This document shows positions 9,682 to 19,551 of a DNA stretch of 64,000 bases, in pieces. Position 1 is the first letter of the stretch. Every line of letters starts with the position of its first letter. This stretch comes from Enterobacter cloacae (lineage in GTDB: Bacteria > Pseudomonadota > Gammaproteobacteria > Enterobacterales > Enterobacteriaceae), in the NCBI GenBank assembly GCA_014169315.1, contig AP022133.1:1178001-1242000 (forward strand), read 5' to 3'. A program made the position numbers and the translations under genes. A model generated the notes under the pieces. The model had not been told where the DNA came from and did not search any database. It was given only the letters and a program-made list of their open reading frames with translations.

Positions 9682-11220
9682 TTATCTACGGCGCTGGCGA
9701 AGGCTCATCAGCACTGCACCAAAACCAAACAGAGCGGTCAGGATCCACAGCGGCCAGTTGCCGGTGCGGGCGTATGGCGTCAGACCTGTTGTCGGTGTGA
9801 CCCTTGTCGTCAGCACGTCGCGTGTGAATTGCGGGATCATGGCCTGGATTTCGCCCTGCGGGCCAATCACGGCGGTGATGCCGTTGTTGGTGCTACGCAG
9901 CAGCGGACGCGCCAGCTCCAGGGAGCGCATACGCGCCATCTGGAAGTGCTGCCACGGGCCAATCGACTTACCAAACCAGGCATCATTGGAGATGGTCAGC
10001 AGGAAGTCGGTATCCGGGCGGAAGTTATCGCGTACCTGCTCGCCGAGGATGATCTCGTAGCAAATGGCCGCTGTCAGGGCAAAATTGTGCGCATGCAGCT
10101 GTGGCTGAACGTACGGGCCCCGGCTGAAGGAGGACATCGGCAGGTCAAAGAATGGAGCCAGCGGGCGCAAAATCGACTCCAGCGGTACAAACTCACCAAA
10201 CGGCACCAGGTGGTTCTTATTATAACGGTCGGTGGAGTTGTAGCTGTATTCGCTGTCTTTGCCGAGCGTAATGATGGTGTTGTAGGTGTCATAACGGTTT
10301 TGCTGATTCAGTCGTGCATCGACAATCCCGGTAATCAGCGTACTGCCGCGTGCGCGCAGCAGATCGTTCATCATGTTCAGGAACGGTTGCTGATTCATTT
10401 CCAGATCGGGAATGGCAGATTCCGGCCAGATAATCAGCTGCGATTTCCCCATCACCTCTTCGGTCGCGTTGGCGTAGATTTTCAGCGTGTTCAGTAGCTG
10501 CTTCTCGTCCCACTTCATCGACTGCGGAATATCGCCCTGCACCATAGACACCTGTGTCGCGCGCTCTGGCTGCAGGGTATACCACTGGATGTAACGCAGC
10601 GGGAAGGGAAGGGCAAACAGCACCAGAGCGGCGACCAGCGGTCGCCAGCTGCGGGTAACCAGCGCCAGTACCAGCAGGCCACTTACCACCATCAGCAGGA
10701 AGTTAATGGCCTCAATACCCATTACCGGTGCCAGCCCTTTCAGCGGGCCGTCGATCTGGCTGTAGCCGAACTGTAGCCACGGGAAGCCTGTCAGCACCCA
10801 GCCGCGCAGGAATTCGGTAATTTGCCAGACAACCGGGGCCGCAATGGCGACGCGGATCCAGGTCGTTTTTGGCCACAAGCGAGAGAGGATGCCGGCGAAA
10901 AGACCGGTATACAGCGAGAGATACGCGGCGAGCAACACGACCAGGAAGACGTTAACTGGCCCCGGCATACCGCCAAACTGGGCGATGCTGACATAAACCC
11001 AGTTGATGCCTGAGCCAAATAGCCCCAGCCCCCAGACGTAGCCAATAGCGGCGGCCTGTACCGGACGGCGGTTTAAGGTTAACCCCTGCAGCCCCATCAG
11101 AGACAGGAGCGCGGCAGGCCAGATATCGTAAGGAGAAAAAGCCAGCGTACCGCTGGCTCCGAGCAACAGCGCCAGCAGCAAACGGACGCGCTGGCGTTCA
11201 AGCAATGAGGCAAATGCCAT
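9682..11220 (-). CDS. lnt: Apolipoprotein N-acyltransferase
   Basis: A 512-residue inner-membrane enzyme that transfers the third acyl chain to the N-terminal Cys of lipoproteins. About six N-terminal transmembrane helices precede a periplasmic nitrilase-like domain. The catalytic triad is visible: Glu in [10 protein letters not shown] (near 267), Lys in [11 protein letters not shown] (near 335) and Cys in [10 protein letters not shown] (near 387). A final helix ends at RQRRR. Length equals E. coli Lnt. It is the last gene of ybeZYX-lnt, five bases after ybeX, followed by a REP pair. Confidence 0.98.
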   Translation of the reverse strand: MAFASLLERQRVRLLLALLLGASGTLAFSPYDIWPAALLSLMGLQGLTLNRRPVQAAAIGYVWGLGLFGSGINWVYVSIAQFGGMPGPVNVFLVVLLAAYLSLYTGLFAGILSRLWPKTTWIRVAIAAPVVWQITEFLRGWVLTGFPWLQFGYSQIDGPLKGLAPVMGIEAINFLLMVVSGLLVLALVTRSWRPLVAALVLFALPFPLRYIQWYTLQPERATQVSMVQGDIPQSMKWDEKQLLNTLKIYANATEEVMGKSQLIIWPESAIPDLEMNQQPFLNMMNDLLRARGSTLITGIVDARLNQQNRYDTYNTIITLGKDSEYSYNSTDRYNKNHLVPFGEFVPLESILRPLAPFFDLPMSSFSRGPYVQPQLHAHNFALTAAICYEIILGEQVRDNFRPDTDFLLTISNDAWFGKSIGPWQHFQMARMRSLELARPLLRSTNNGITAVIGPQGEIQAMIPQFTRDVLTTRVTPTTGLTPYARTGNWPLWILTALFGFGAVLMSLRQRRR

Positions 11221-11225
11221 TTACA

Positions 11226-12104
11226 TTAATCTTCCAGTTTTGGCACCGGTGAGTCGTCCGGCATTCTGACGTGAACCTGAATAATACGTCTGCTGTCGGC
11301 CATCGCGACCTTGAATTGGTAACCGTCGATGTCAACGGTTTCCCCGCGAGCCGGGAGATGACCAAAGGCCTGCATCACCAGTCCGCCGATGGTATCCACC
11401 TCTTCGTCACTGAAATGGGTGCCAAAGGTGTCGTTGAAGTCCTCAATCGAGGCTAGCGCGCGCACGGTCCAGGTATGGCGGCTGAGCTGACGGAAGTCGA
11501 TATCCTCTTCTTCGTCATACTCGTCTTCGATTTCACCCACGATCAGCTCAAGAATATCTTCGATCGTGACCAGACCGGACACGCCACCAAATTCATCAAT
11601 CACAATCGCCATGTGGTAGCGCTGAGAGCGAAACTCTTTCAGCATCCGATCCACACGTTTACTTTCCGGCACGACCACGGCCTGGCGTAACACTTTTTCC
11701 ATGCTGAAGGCTTCGGCATCGCTGCGCATAAACGGCAGCAGATCTTTCGCCATCAGGATCCCTTCAATGTGATCTTTATCTTCGCTGATGACCGGGAAAC
11801 GCGAGTGGGCGGATTCGATGATGACATCGAGGCACTCGTCCAGCGTCTGGTTACGTTTCAGGGTGATCATCTGCGAGCGGGGGATCATGATATCGCGAAC
11901 ACGCTGGTCGGCGATGTCCATGACCCCTTCGAGCATTTCGCGCGTATCTTCGTCGATAAGGTCGTTTTGCCCGGAATCACGAATCAGCTCCAGCAGTTCA
12001 TCACGGTTTTTGGGTTCGCCGTGGAAAAGCTGGTTCAGAATGAAGGAGAAAAATCCTTTTTTACCGTTTGTCGTGTCGCTACTGTGTGAATTGTCGTCGC
12101 TCAT
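11226..12104 (-). CDS. ybeX: CBS-domain protein YbeX (CorC)
   Basis: A 292-residue cytoplasmic protein with two CBS domains (about residues 65-190) and a C-terminal transporter-associated CorC_HlyC domain. Members were linked to Mg2+/Co2+ efflux with CorA, and more recently to ribosome biogenesis and heat tolerance. It sits between ybeY and lnt in the standard order, with an 89-base gap from ybeY and five bases to lnt. Length matches the E. coli protein. Confidence 0.95.
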   Translation of the reverse strand: MSDDNSHSSDTTNGKKGFFSFILNQLFHGEPKNRDELLELIRDSGQNDLIDEDTREMLEGVMDIADQRVRDIMIPRSQMITLKRNQTLDECLDVIIESAHSRFPVISEDKDHIEGILMAKDLLPFMRSDAEAFSMEKVLRQAVVVPESKRVDRMLKEFRSQRYHMAIVIDEFGGVSGLVTIEDILELIVGEIEDEYDEEEDIDFRQLSRHTWTVRALASIEDFNDTFGTHFSDEEVDTIGGLVMQAFGHLPARGETVDIDGYQFKVAMADSRRIIQVHVRMPDDSPVPKLED

Positions 12105-12193
12105 GGCGTTTGTTAAGGGTTCTCTTGTGAGTTCTCAGTTCACCGCCGCGTTAATTCCTTGCGCGGCGGCATGTTAGTCAGCCTGATGACTGA

Positions 12194-12661
12194 CTATTCT
12201 TTCTCGGCAATGTACGGATCCTCATAGCCCAGAGCAAGCATTATCTCTGTCTCGAGGGACTCCATCTCTTCCGCTTCGTCATCTTCAATATGATCGTAGC
12301 CCAGCAGATGCAGGCTGCCATGTACCACCATGTGTGCCCAGTGGGCCTCAAGCGGTTTTTGCTGCTCTTTGGCTTCCTGTTCAACTACCTGACGGCAGAT
12401 GATCAGATCGCCCAGCAGTGGCATTTCAATGCCTGGTGGGGCTTCAAAAGGGAAAGAGAGCACGTTGGTCGGCTTATCTTTCCCACGGTAGGTCAGGTTA
12501 AGCTCATGGCTTTCTGCTTCATCCACCAGGCGAATCGTGACTTCTGATTCTTCCTGAAACTGAGGGATTACGGCATCCAGCCATTTCTGAAACTGCGCCT
12601 CTTCTGGCATGCCGGAATTGTCTTCACAGGCCAGTTGTAAATCGAGGATCACCTGACTCAT
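12194..12661 (-). CDS. ybeY: Endoribonuclease YbeY
   Basis: A 155-residue UPF0054 metalloprotein. The zinc-binding motif [11 protein letters not shown] lies near residues 114-124 with the three conserved His. YbeY takes part in 16S rRNA 3'-end maturation and late 70S ribosome quality control. Its ATG overlaps the ybeZ stop by four bases, so translation is coupled to the PhoH-like ATPase YbeZ, a known partner. No anomaly was seen. Confidence 0.97.
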   Translation of the reverse strand: MSQVILDLQLACEDNSGMPEEAQFQKWLDAVIPQFQEESEVTIRLVDEAESHELNLTYRGKDKPTNVLSFPFEAPPGIEMPLLGDLIICRQVVEQEAKEQQKPLEAHWAHMVVHGSLHLLGYDHIEDDEAEEMESLETEIMLALGYEDPYIAEKE

Positions 12662-13704
12662 TTTTGTTCTTGCTCCTGCGCTTCGCGCTTACGTTCTGCA
12701 GCCAGTTCGGCCTTACGTTTTTGTTCTGCTTCTTCCCAGGCTTCATAGGCGTTAACGATGCGTGCGACAACCGGATGGCGTACCACGTCTTCGCTGTGGA
12801 AGAAGTTAAAGCTGATTTCGTCGACTTCGGCCAGCACTTCAATGGCGTGACGCAGACCCGATTTGGTGCTGCGCGGCAGGTCGATCTGGGTGACATCACC
12901 GGTGATGACCGCTTTCGAGTTAAAGCCGATACGCGTCAGGAACATTTTCATCTGTTCGATGGTGGTGTTCTGGCTCTCATCGAGAATGATGAAGGCGTCG
13001 TTAAGCGTACGGCCACGCATGTAAGCAAGCGGAGCCACTTCGATAACGTTGCGCTCAATGAGCTTCTCAACTTTCTCAAAACCCAGCATTTCGAACAGCG
13101 CGTCATACAGCGGACGCAGGTACGGGTCGACCTTCTGGCTGAGATCGCCTGGCAGGAAGCCCAGTTTTTCACCGGCCTCTACCGCCGGGCGGGTCAGCAG
13201 GATACGGCGAATATCCTGACGCTCCAGTGCATCAACGGCAGCGGCAACCGCCAGATAGGTTTTACCTGTACCCGCCGGACCTACACCGAAGGTGATGTCA
13301 TGGTCGAGGATGTTGGCGATGTACTGCGCCTGGTTCGGCGTACGCGGTTTAATGACGCCGCGCTTGGTTTTGATGTTGATCGCCTTGCCGTAGTCCGGCA
13401 CGCTTTCTGCGCTCTGCTCAAGCACGCGCGCCTCTTTAATGGCGAGGTGGATCTGCTCCGGTTCGATATCCTGCGTTTCGCCACGCATCGGGGCGGTATC
13501 GACATACAGGCTACGCAGAATATCCGCAGCGGCGTTGACGCAAATTGGGCGTCCGGTAAGTTTGAAATGGTTATCGCGACGATAGATTTCGATACCCAGA
13601 CGTCGCTCCAGTTGTTTGATGTTGTCATCAAACGGCCCGCACAGGCTCAGCAGGCGAGCGTTGTCTGCAGGCTCAAGGCTAATTTCACGCGTGTCTATGT
13701 TCAA
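12658..13704 (-). CDS. ybeZ: PhoH-like ATPase YbeZ
   Basis: A 348-residue PhoH-family P-loop protein. Walker A is GPAGTGKT near residue 135 and Walker B is [10 protein letters not shown] near 230. The C-terminus is rich in Lys/Glu/Gln. The open frame begins at 13803, but homology starts at NIDTRE, where the only codon is TTG at 13704 preceded by AGAGGA with five-base spacing; I therefore call a TTG start. It is the first gene of ybeZYX-lnt and overlaps ybeY by four bases. Confidence 0.94.
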   Translation of the reverse strand: MNIDTREISLEPADNARLLSLCGPFDDNIKQLERRLGIEIYRRDNHFKLTGRPICVNAAADILRSLYVDTAPMRGETQDIEPEQIHLAIKEARVLEQSAESVPDYGKAINIKTKRGVIKPRTPNQAQYIANILDHDITFGVGPAGTGKTYLAVAAAVDALERQDIRRILLTRPAVEAGEKLGFLPGDLSQKVDPYLRPLYDALFEMLGFEKVEKLIERNVIEVAPLAYMRGRTLNDAFIILDESQNTTIEQMKMFLTRIGFNSKAVITGDVTQIDLPRSTKSGLRHAIEVLAEVDEISFNFFHSEDVVRHPVVARIVNAYEAWEEAEQKRKAELAAERKREAQEQEQK

Positions 13705-13838
13705 ACCGTTCCTCTTTGATTGGTTAGCTGACCTGGTGCCATATGGCGTAATAAAGCGGTCATTACCGAAATTATTCACGCCACAGAATAAAGGCGCAAG
13801 CATTGCGGAAGATATTGGGACGTTGAGAGGAAATACAA

Positions 13839-13859
13839 GGCCTGCCGGACAGGCAGGCC
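13839..13859 (-). terminator. Hairpin downstream of miaB
   Basis: Perfect eight-base stem GGCCTGCC/GGCAGGCC with a five-base loop, 8 bases after the miaB stop. The following sequence (TTGTATTTCC on the minus strand) is only moderately T-rich, so termination may be partial. Confidence 0.5.
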
Positions 13860-13866
13860 AGAGGCA

Positions 13867-15291
13867 TTAAGGCTGGTAAATACCTACGCCAGAATCGTTT
13901 TCTTTGCGGGTACGAGAAATAACGGATTCCGGTGATTCAGCAATACGCAGACCCATTTCATCTTCGGTACGTACCCGCTTCGCACGCAGAGAGTTGGTCA
14001 GCACCTCGACAATTTCGACGTCGACGAATTTGCCGATCATATCCGGAGTACCTTCAAAGTTCACCACGCGGTTATTCTCGGTACGGCCGGACAGCTCCAT
14101 AATGCTTTTGCGGGAGGTGCCTTCCACCAGGATGCGCTGGGTGGTGCCGAGCATACGACGGCTCCAGGCGTTTGCCTGCTGGTTGATACGTTCCTGCAGA
14201 ATGTACAGACGCTGTTTTTTCTCTTCTTCCGGCACATCGTCGACCATATCGGCCGCCGGGGTGCCAGGACGTGCAGAGAAGACAAAGCTGTAGCTCACGT
14301 CAAAATTCACGTCTCCGATGAGCTTCATGGTGCGTTCAAAGTCATCATCGGTTTCACCAGGGAAGCCGACGATGAAGTCTGAGCTAATCTGGATATCCGG
14401 ACGAGCTTCACGCAGCTTGCGGATGGTGGATTTATACTCCAGCACCGTATGCGGACGCCCCATCAGGTTCAGTACGCGGTCAGAGCCACACTGAATCGGC
14501 AGGTGCAGGAAGCTCACCAGCTCCGGCGTATCGCGATAGACATCGATGATGTCATCGGTAAATTCCATCGGGTGGCTGGTGGTAAAGCGAATACGATCAA
14601 TACCGTCAATCGCGGCGACCAGGCGCAGCAATTCCGCGAAGCTGCCGGTGGTGCCGTCATAGTTTTCACCGCGCCAGGCGTTAACGTTCTGGCCCAACAG
14701 GTTCACTTCGCGTACACCTTGCGCAGCAAGCTGTGCGATTTCAAACAGAATGTCATCGGCCGGGCGGCTGACTTCCTCACCGCGAGTGTAAGGTACCACG
14801 CAGTAAGTACAGTATTTGTTGCAGCCTTCCATGATGGAGACGAAGGCGGTCGGGCCGTCCGCGCGCGGCTCAGGCAGACGGTCGAATTTTTCGATCTCCG
14901 GGAAGCTCACGTCTACAACCGGGCTACGATTGCCGCGAACCTGATTGATCATCTCAGGCAGGCGGTGCAGGGTTTGAGGGCCAAAGACGATATCCACGTA
15001 GGGGGCTCTCTGGCGGATCAGCTTACCTTCCTGCGACGCGACGCAGCCGCCCACGCCGATGATCAGGTCCGGATTTTTTCGTTTGAGAAGTTTCCAGCGA
15101 CCTAACACGTGAAAGACTTTTTCCTGCGCTTTTTCACGAATTGAACAGGTGTTTAACAGCAGCACATCGGCTTCTTTCGCATTTTCAGTCAGCTGGTATC
15201 CGTGGGTTGTATCCAGCAGATCGGCCATCTTTGATGAATCGTATTCGTTCATCTGACAGCCCCAGGTTTTTATATGGAGTTTTTTAGTCAT
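13867..15291 (-). CDS. miaB: tRNA-2-methylthio-N6-dimethylallyladenosine synthase
   Basis: A 474-residue radical SAM methylthiotransferase that converts i6A37 to ms2i6A37 in tRNAs. The N-terminal cluster uses the Cys in WGCQMN, NTCSIRE and GGCVAS; the radical SAM cluster uses CNKYCTYC near residue 157; a TRAM domain closes the protein. The frame runs open to 15801 but the ATG at 15291 gives the family start [11 protein letters not shown] and exactly the E. coli length. One oddity: the usual QSGSD motif reads QCGSD. It is divergent from ubiF. Confidence 0.97.
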   Translation of the reverse strand: MTKKLHIKTWGCQMNEYDSSKMADLLDTTHGYQLTENAKEADVLLLNTCSIREKAQEKVFHVLGRWKLLKRKNPDLIIGVGGCVASQEGKLIRQRAPYVDIVFGPQTLHRLPEMINQVRGNRSPVVDVSFPEIEKFDRLPEPRADGPTAFVSIMEGCNKYCTYCVVPYTRGEEVSRPADDILFEIAQLAAQGVREVNLLGQNVNAWRGENYDGTTGSFAELLRLVAAIDGIDRIRFTTSHPMEFTDDIIDVYRDTPELVSFLHLPIQCGSDRVLNLMGRPHTVLEYKSTIRKLREARPDIQISSDFIVGFPGETDDDFERTMKLIGDVNFDVSYSFVFSARPGTPAADMVDDVPEEEKKQRLYILQERINQQANAWSRRMLGTTQRILVEGTSRKSIMELSGRTENNRVVNFEGTPDMIGKFVDVEIVEVLTNSLRAKRVRTEDEMGLRIAESPESVISRTRKENDSGVGIYQP

Positions 15292-15420
15292 CGACTTGCT
15301 CAGCTCAGGATTGCAAGCCGCGTATTGTAATGCTTTGGTGGGGTTGTGACCAGTATGAAGGTTGTCAACCTCAGGACCACAAAAATCCGGTAAACTTAAG
15401 GGATTCTCCAATAAGGATAA

Positions 15421-16602
15421 ATGACCATGACTCTCCAACAAACCGAAGTTGCCGTTGTCGGCGGCGGTATGGTCGGCGGCGCACTGGCGCTGGGGCTGGC
15501 GCAGCAGGGATTTGAGGTAACGGTAATTGAACAGGCGGTGCCTGCGGCATTTGATGCAACGGCCAAACCGGATGTACGGATTTCCGCCATTAGTGCGGCT
15601 TCCGTTGATTTGCTTCGGGGGCTGGGCGTCTGGGATGCGGTGCTGGCGATGCGTGCCCATCCCTATAGCCGACTCGAAACGTGGGAGTGGGAAAATGCCC
15701 ACGTCGCGTTTGATGCTGCTGAACTGAAGCTGCCGCGCCTGGGCTATATGGTGGAAAACAACGTTCTGCAGCTCTCGCTCTGGCAGGCGCTGGAGGCGCA
15801 TCCGAAGGTAACGCTGCGGGTTCCTGCATCACTTAAGGCATTACATCATCACGAGAGTGGGTATGTGCTGACGCTGGATAATGACGATGAGCTGTCTGTA
15901 AAGCTGGTGGTGGGGGCTGATGGCGCTAACTCACAGGTCAGACAGATGGCGGGCATTGGTGTGCATGCCTGGCAGTATCAACAATCCTGCATGCTGATCA
16001 CCGTTCAGTGTGAGAAGGCTCCCGGTGAAAGTACCTGGCAGCACTTTACGCCAAATGGGCCACACGCCTTTTTACCGTTGTTCGATAACTGGGCATCGCT
16101 GGTGTGGTATGACAAACCGGCGCGCATTCGCCAGTTGCAGGGGCTTTCAATGGCGCAACTGCAGCAGGAAATTATGCAGCACTTCCCGCATCGTCTGGGC
16201 AATGTGACGCCGGTTGCTGCCGGCGCATTCCCACTCACGCGACGCCATGCGTTGCAGTATGCCCGTGAAGGGCTGGCGCTGGTGGGCGATGCGGCACACA
16301 CCATTCATCCGCTTGCAGGGCAGGGCGTGAATTTGGGATACCGTGACGTCGATGCTTTGCTGGATGTGCTGGGTAATGCACGCAATCATGCGGAAGCCTG
16401 GGCCAGCCATCAGGTACTGAAGCGCTACCAGACACGGCGTATGGCAGATAACTTCATTATGCAGTCAGGGATGGATCTGTTCTATGCCGGATTCAGTAAT
16501 GACTTAGGCCCGGTACGTATTCTGCGCAATATTGGCTTGATGGCGGCGGAACGCGCCGGTGGTCTGAAGCGCCAGGCGCTGAAATATGCATTAGGACTTT
16601 AA
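15421..16602 (+). CDS. ubiF: 3-demethoxyubiquinol 3-hydroxylase
   Basis: A 393-residue FAD monooxygenase of the UbiH/UbiF/Coq6 family, catalysing the last ring hydroxylation in ubiquinone synthesis. It has the dinucleotide-binding [12 protein letters not shown] near residue 13, the DG motif in [16 protein letters not shown] near 160 and [14 protein letters not shown] near 285. Two in-frame ATGs (15421 and 15427) share one AAGGA; the second has the more usual spacing, so the protein may be 391 residues as in E. coli. It is the only gene of its transcript. Confidence 0.95.
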   Translation: MTMTLQQTEVAVVGGGMVGGALALGLAQQGFEVTVIEQAVPAAFDATAKPDVRISAISAASVDLLRGLGVWDAVLAMRAHPYSRLETWEWENAHVAFDAAELKLPRLGYMVENNVLQLSLWQALEAHPKVTLRVPASLKALHHHESGYVLTLDNDDELSVKLVVGADGANSQVRQMAGIGVHAWQYQQSCMLITVQCEKAPGESTWQHFTPNGPHAFLPLFDNWASLVWYDKPARIRQLQGLSMAQLQQEIMQHFPHRLGNVTPVAAGAFPLTRRHALQYAREGLALVGDAAHTIHPLAGQGVNLGYRDVDALLDVLGNARNHAEAWASHQVLKRYQTRRMADNFIMQSGMDLFYAGFSNDLGPVRILRNIGLMAAERAGGLKRQALKYALGL

Positions 16603-16608
16603 TCTTTA

Positions 16609-16656
16609 TTCCCTCTCCCTGTGGGAGAGGGGCAGGGTGAGGGCGTCAGGCCGCAC
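16609..16656 (+). repeat. Dispersed GTGGGAGAGGG palindrome after ubiF
   Basis: A 48-bp copy of the palindrome CCCTCTCCC-TGTGGGAGAGGG with tail GGGTGAGGGCGTCAGGCCGCAC. It has the same sequence as the right half of the composite modules at 4938, 53557 and 53653. Here it is not preceded by the AACGGCAAC terminator; a different terminator follows at 16675. Confidence 0.85.
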
Positions 16657-16674
16657 AATGCTGATCAACAAAAA

Positions 16675-16703
16675 CAAAAAAGCCCGCAGAGCGGGCTTTT
16701 TTG
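16675..16703. terminator. Bidirectional terminator between ubiF and the tRNA operon
   Basis: Stem AAAAAAGCCCGC/GCGGGCTTTTTT with a three-base loop, and A/T runs on both sides. It can end ubiF transcripts on the plus strand and the tRNA operon on the minus strand. Confidence 0.9.
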
Positions 16704-16711
16704 TTACTAAG

Positions 16712-16786
16712 TGGCTGGGGTGCAGGGATTCGAACCCCGGAATGCTGGTATCAGAAACCAGAGCCTTACCGCTTGGCGACACCCCA
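16712..16786 (-). tRNA. glnX: tRNA-Gln (anticodon CTG)
   Basis: A 75-base cloverleaf with encoded CCA. The anticodon loop TTCTGAT gives CTG. Acceptor arms TGGGGTG/CACCCCA pair and the T-loop GTTCGAATC is present. It is the most distal of seven tRNAs; the order matches E. coli metT-leuW-glnUW-metU-glnVX. The acceptor stem differs from its neighbour by a compensated pair. Confidence 0.97.
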
Positions 16787-16823
16787 ATTGCGTTAAACAA
16801 ACTGCTTAACGACTTTTTTAAAT

Positions 16824-16898
16824 TGGCTGGGGTACGAGGATTCGAACCTCGGAATGCTGGTATCAGAAACCAGAGCCTTACCGCTTGGCGATACCCCA
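16824..16898 (-). tRNA. glnV: tRNA-Gln (anticodon CTG)
   Basis: A 75-base tRNA with anticodon CTG, T-loop GTTCGAATC and encoded CCA. It is nearly identical to the distal copy except at the acceptor and T-stem pairs. It lies 37 bases upstream of that copy in the same operon. Confidence 0.97.
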
Positions 16899-16942
16899 AC
16901 AATTTTTTCTAGTCTACCGAATTACCCGATAGATTACTAATT

Positions 16943-17019
16943 TGGTGGCTACGACGGGATTCGAACCTGTGACCCCATCATTATGAGTGATGTGCTCTAA
17001 CCAACTGAGCTACGTAGCC
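16943..17019 (-). tRNA. metU: tRNA-Met, elongator (anticodon CAT)
   Basis: A 77-base tRNA starting GGCTACGTAGCTCAG, with anticodon CAT in the loop CTCATAA and encoded CCA. It pairs at 1-72, so it is the elongator rather than the initiator. It is identical over its whole length to the promoter-proximal copy at 17335-17411. Confidence 0.97.
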
Positions 17020-17036
17020 AGTACTGCATTCTTCGA

Positions 17037-17111
17037 TGGCTGGGGTACCTGGATTCGAACCAGGGAATGCCGGTATCAAAAACCGGTGCCTTACCGCTTG
17101 GCGATACCCCA
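17037..17111 (-). tRNA. glnW: tRNA-Gln (anticodon TTG)
   Basis: A 75-base tRNA with anticodon TTG in the loop TTTTGAT, acceptor TGGGGTA/TACCCCA and encoded CCA. It is identical to the copy at 17144-17218. Confidence 0.97.
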
Positions 17112-17143
17112 ATACCGCGGAGAACCGCAAAATCGAAGAAATA

Positions 17144-17218
17144 TGGCTGGGGTACCTGGATTCGAACCAGGGAATGCCGGTATCAAAAACCGGTGCCTTA
17201 CCGCTTGGCGATACCCCA
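17144..17218 (-). tRNA. glnU: tRNA-Gln (anticodon TTG)
   Basis: Second 75-base tRNA-Gln(TTG), identical to the copy at 17037-17111 and 32 bases upstream of it. Such identical pairs are common in this operon and are prone to recombination. Confidence 0.97.
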
Positions 17219-17241
17219 TCCGTGCAACGCTTACCTGGGAA

Positions 17242-17326
17242 TGGTGCGGGAGGCGAGACTTGAACTCGCACACCTTGCGGCGCCAGAACCTAAATCTGGT
17301 GCGTCTACCAATTTCGCCACTCCCGC
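17242..17326 (-). tRNA. leuW: tRNA-Leu (anticodon TAG)
   Basis: An 85-base class II tRNA with a long variable arm. The acceptor starts GCGGGAG and ends CTCCCGCACCA; the anticodon loop AGATTTAGGTTCT gives TAG. It corresponds to leuW, which reads CUN codons. Confidence 0.97.
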
Positions 17327-17334
17327 AAAAAAGA

Positions 17335-17411
17335 TGGTGGCTACGACGGGATTCGAACCTGTGACCCCATCATTATGAGTGATGTGCTCTAACCAACTGA
17401 GCTACGTAGCC
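17335..17411 (-). tRNA. metT: tRNA-Met, elongator (anticodon CAT)
   Basis: A 77-base elongator tRNA-Met, first gene of the tRNA operon, identical to metU at 16943-17019. It lies about 40 bases downstream of the promoter at 17451-17479. Confidence 0.97.
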
Positions 17412-17450
17412 ATCTTTTTTTCGCGTTACCTTATCGGCGTTGCGGGGCGC

Positions 17451-17479
17451 ATTATGCGTATAGACCCTTGCAGCGTCAA
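17451..17479 (-). promoter_or_regulatory. Promoter of the metT-glnX tRNA operon
   Basis: Minus-strand -35 TTGACG and -10 CATAAT separated by exactly 17 bases, followed by a GC-rich discriminator (GCGCCCCGC) typical of stringently controlled stable-RNA promoters. It lies just upstream of metT. Confidence 0.85.
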
Positions 17480-17593
17480 CACCTTTTTCAACGAAAATGG
17501 CTGGAATGTGACTGTTTGGTTAGGTTGCGAACAGCGTGACCGAATATTCGGCAATTATTGGTTATTAATCGGTTTTGGGAAGTGAAAAGTGAG

Positions 17594-17624
17594 ACAAAAA
17601 AATCAGGCCCCGGAGGGCCTGATT
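17594..17624 (-). terminator. Intrinsic terminator of asnB
   Basis: Stem ATCAGGCCC/GGGCCTGAT followed on the minus strand by TTTTTTT. It lies 14 bases after the asnB stop. Confidence 0.9.
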
Positions 17625-17637
17625 GCAATCTTATTGC

Positions 17638-19302
17638 TTATTTATAGGCAGACTGGTGAACGCCTACCGCACGCCCTGATGGATCGTTCATCGCTTTGAA
17701 AGATTCATCCCATTCAATGGCTTTCGCCGAAGAACACGCGACGGATGGGCCACCCGGAACACACTCGGCAGCGCTCGGTACCGGGAACAGTTCTTCAAAG
17801 ATCTCGCGGTACAAATATGCTTCTTTAGAGCCCGGCGTGTTGTACGGGAAGCGGAAGCTCGCGGTTTCCAGTTGCTGGTCGGAAACCTGTTTAGCCGCCA
17901 CCTCTTTCAGGGTGTCGATCCAGCTGTAACCTACACCATCAGAGAACTGCTCTTTCTGACGCCATGCCACGCTTGCCGGCAGATAGGATTCGAAACATTC
18001 ACGCAGGATATGTTTTTCCATTTTGCCGTTGCCGCACATTTTATCCTGCGGGTTGATACGCATTGCCACGTCGAGGAATTTCTTGTCCAGGAACGGTACA
18101 CGAGCTTCCACACCCCAGGCGGACATCGCTTTGTTGGCACGAGCACAGTCAAACATGTGCAGCGCCTGCAGTTTACGCACGGTTTCTTCGTGCAGCTCTT
18201 TGGCGTTCGGTGCTTTGTGGAAGTACAGGTAGCCGCCAAACACTTCGTCAGAACCTTCGCCGGAAAGCACCATCTTAATGCCCATCGCTTTGATTTTACG
18301 CGACATCAGGTACATCGGCGTGGAGGCGCGGATGGTGGTCACATCATAAGTTTCGATGTGATAGATAACATCGCGGATCGCATCCAGACCTTCCTGCACG
18401 GTGAAGTGAATTTCATGGTGTACAGTGCCCAGGTGGTTTGCCACTTCCTGTGCAGCTTTCAGGTCAGGAGCCCCTTCCAGGCCAACGGCAAAGGAGTGCA
18501 GCTGTGGCCACCAGGCTTCTGAACGTTCCTGATCTTCAACACGACGCGCAGCGTATTTCTTGGTGATCGCAGAGATCACGGAGGAGTCCAGGCCGCCGGA
18601 GAGCAATACGCCGTACGGCACGTCTGACATCAGATGGCTTTTTACGGAATCTTCCAGCGCCTGACGCAGTTCGGCTTTATCAGTGACGTTGTCTTTTACC
18701 GCGTCAAAATCGAACCAGTCACGCTGATAATACGAGCGGATCTCGCCGTCTTTGCTCCACAGGTAGCTGCCTGCCGGGAACTCTTTGATGGTACGGCAAA
18801 CCGGTACCAGCGCTTTCATTTCAGAGGCGACATAGAAGTTGCCGTGTTCATCGTGGCCCATATACAACGGGATGATCCCAATATGGTCGCGACCAATCAG
18901 GTAAGCATCTTTTTCGCTGTCGTACAGGGCGAAGGCAAACATACCCTGCAGTTCGTCCAGGAACTCTGGCCCTTTTTCCTGGTACAGCGCCAGGATGACT
19001 TCACAGTCAGAGCCGGTCTGGAAGGCGTAGCGATCGCCGTACTCTGCGCGCAATGCCTGATGGTTGTAGATTTCACCGTTGACCGCCAGCGCGTGCGTTT
19101 TTTTCTCGTTATACAGCGGTTGTGCACCGGCGTTGACGTCAACAATGGACAGGCGCTCGTGCGCCAGAATGGCTTTATCGCTGGCGTAAACACCTGACCA
19201 GTCCGGGCCGCGATGGCGCATCAGGCGGGACAGTTCGAGTGCTTTTTTACGCAGTTCGCCCGCGTCAGTTTTAATATCCAGTACGCCAAAAATTGAACAC
19301 AT
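17638..19302 (-). CDS. asnB: Asparagine synthetase B, glutamine-hydrolysing
   Basis: A 554-residue enzyme that makes asparagine from aspartate, ATP and glutamine. The N-terminal nucleophile Cys2 (MCSIFG) marks the glutaminase domain; the synthetase domain carries the SGGLDSS pyrophosphate loop near residue 233. The frame is open upstream to 19377, but the catalytic Cys must follow the initiator Met, which fixes the start at 19302 (GGAGAAGGTT ahead). Length equals E. coli AsnB. It has its own terminator and lies between the tRNA operon and nagD. Confidence 0.98.
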   Translation of the reverse strand: MCSIFGVLDIKTDAGELRKKALELSRLMRHRGPDWSGVYASDKAILAHERLSIVDVNAGAQPLYNEKKTHALAVNGEIYNHQALRAEYGDRYAFQTGSDCEVILALYQEKGPEFLDELQGMFAFALYDSEKDAYLIGRDHIGIIPLYMGHDEHGNFYVASEMKALVPVCRTIKEFPAGSYLWSKDGEIRSYYQRDWFDFDAVKDNVTDKAELRQALEDSVKSHLMSDVPYGVLLSGGLDSSVISAITKKYAARRVEDQERSEAWWPQLHSFAVGLEGAPDLKAAQEVANHLGTVHHEIHFTVQEGLDAIRDVIYHIETYDVTTIRASTPMYLMSRKIKAMGIKMVLSGEGSDEVFGGYLYFHKAPNAKELHEETVRKLQALHMFDCARANKAMSAWGVEARVPFLDKKFLDVAMRINPQDKMCGNGKMEKHILRECFESYLPASVAWRQKEQFSDGVGYSWIDTLKEVAAKQVSDQQLETASFRFPYNTPGSKEAYLYREIFEELFPVPSAAECVPGGPSVACSSAKAIEWDESFKAMNDPSGRAVGVHQSAYK

Positions 19303-19520
19303 AACCTTCTCCGTTAACCCTGTTGCTTTGTGATGTTGCTTGCTTATGAAAATGCCGTAAAGGGAGAGGGCGCGCAAGGGTTTTACGGGGTAAAACGGAA
19401 ATAGTGCAATGGTGATTGCGGAATGTTGAAAAAAGAGTATGTCCTAAACGTTTTTATTGATGATTATGCAATGAATGGTGGGTTTTGTTAGATGTGACTG
19501 TCTTTATCAGGGGGGGAAAT

Positions 19521-19546
19521 GAAAAACCACGCCCTGAGGCGTGGTT
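19521..19546 (-). terminator. Intrinsic terminator of the nagBACD operon
   Basis: Perfect nine-base stem AACCACGCC/GGCGTGGTT with a four-base loop, then TTTTTCATTT on the minus strand, six bases after the nagD stop. Confidence 0.85.
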
Positions 19547-19551
19547 CTGAA

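Noticed and set aside
16712..17411. Regularly spaced near-identical repeats that could suggest a CRISPR array
   Set aside because: They are seven tRNA genes with proper cloverleaf, anticodon and CCA ends.
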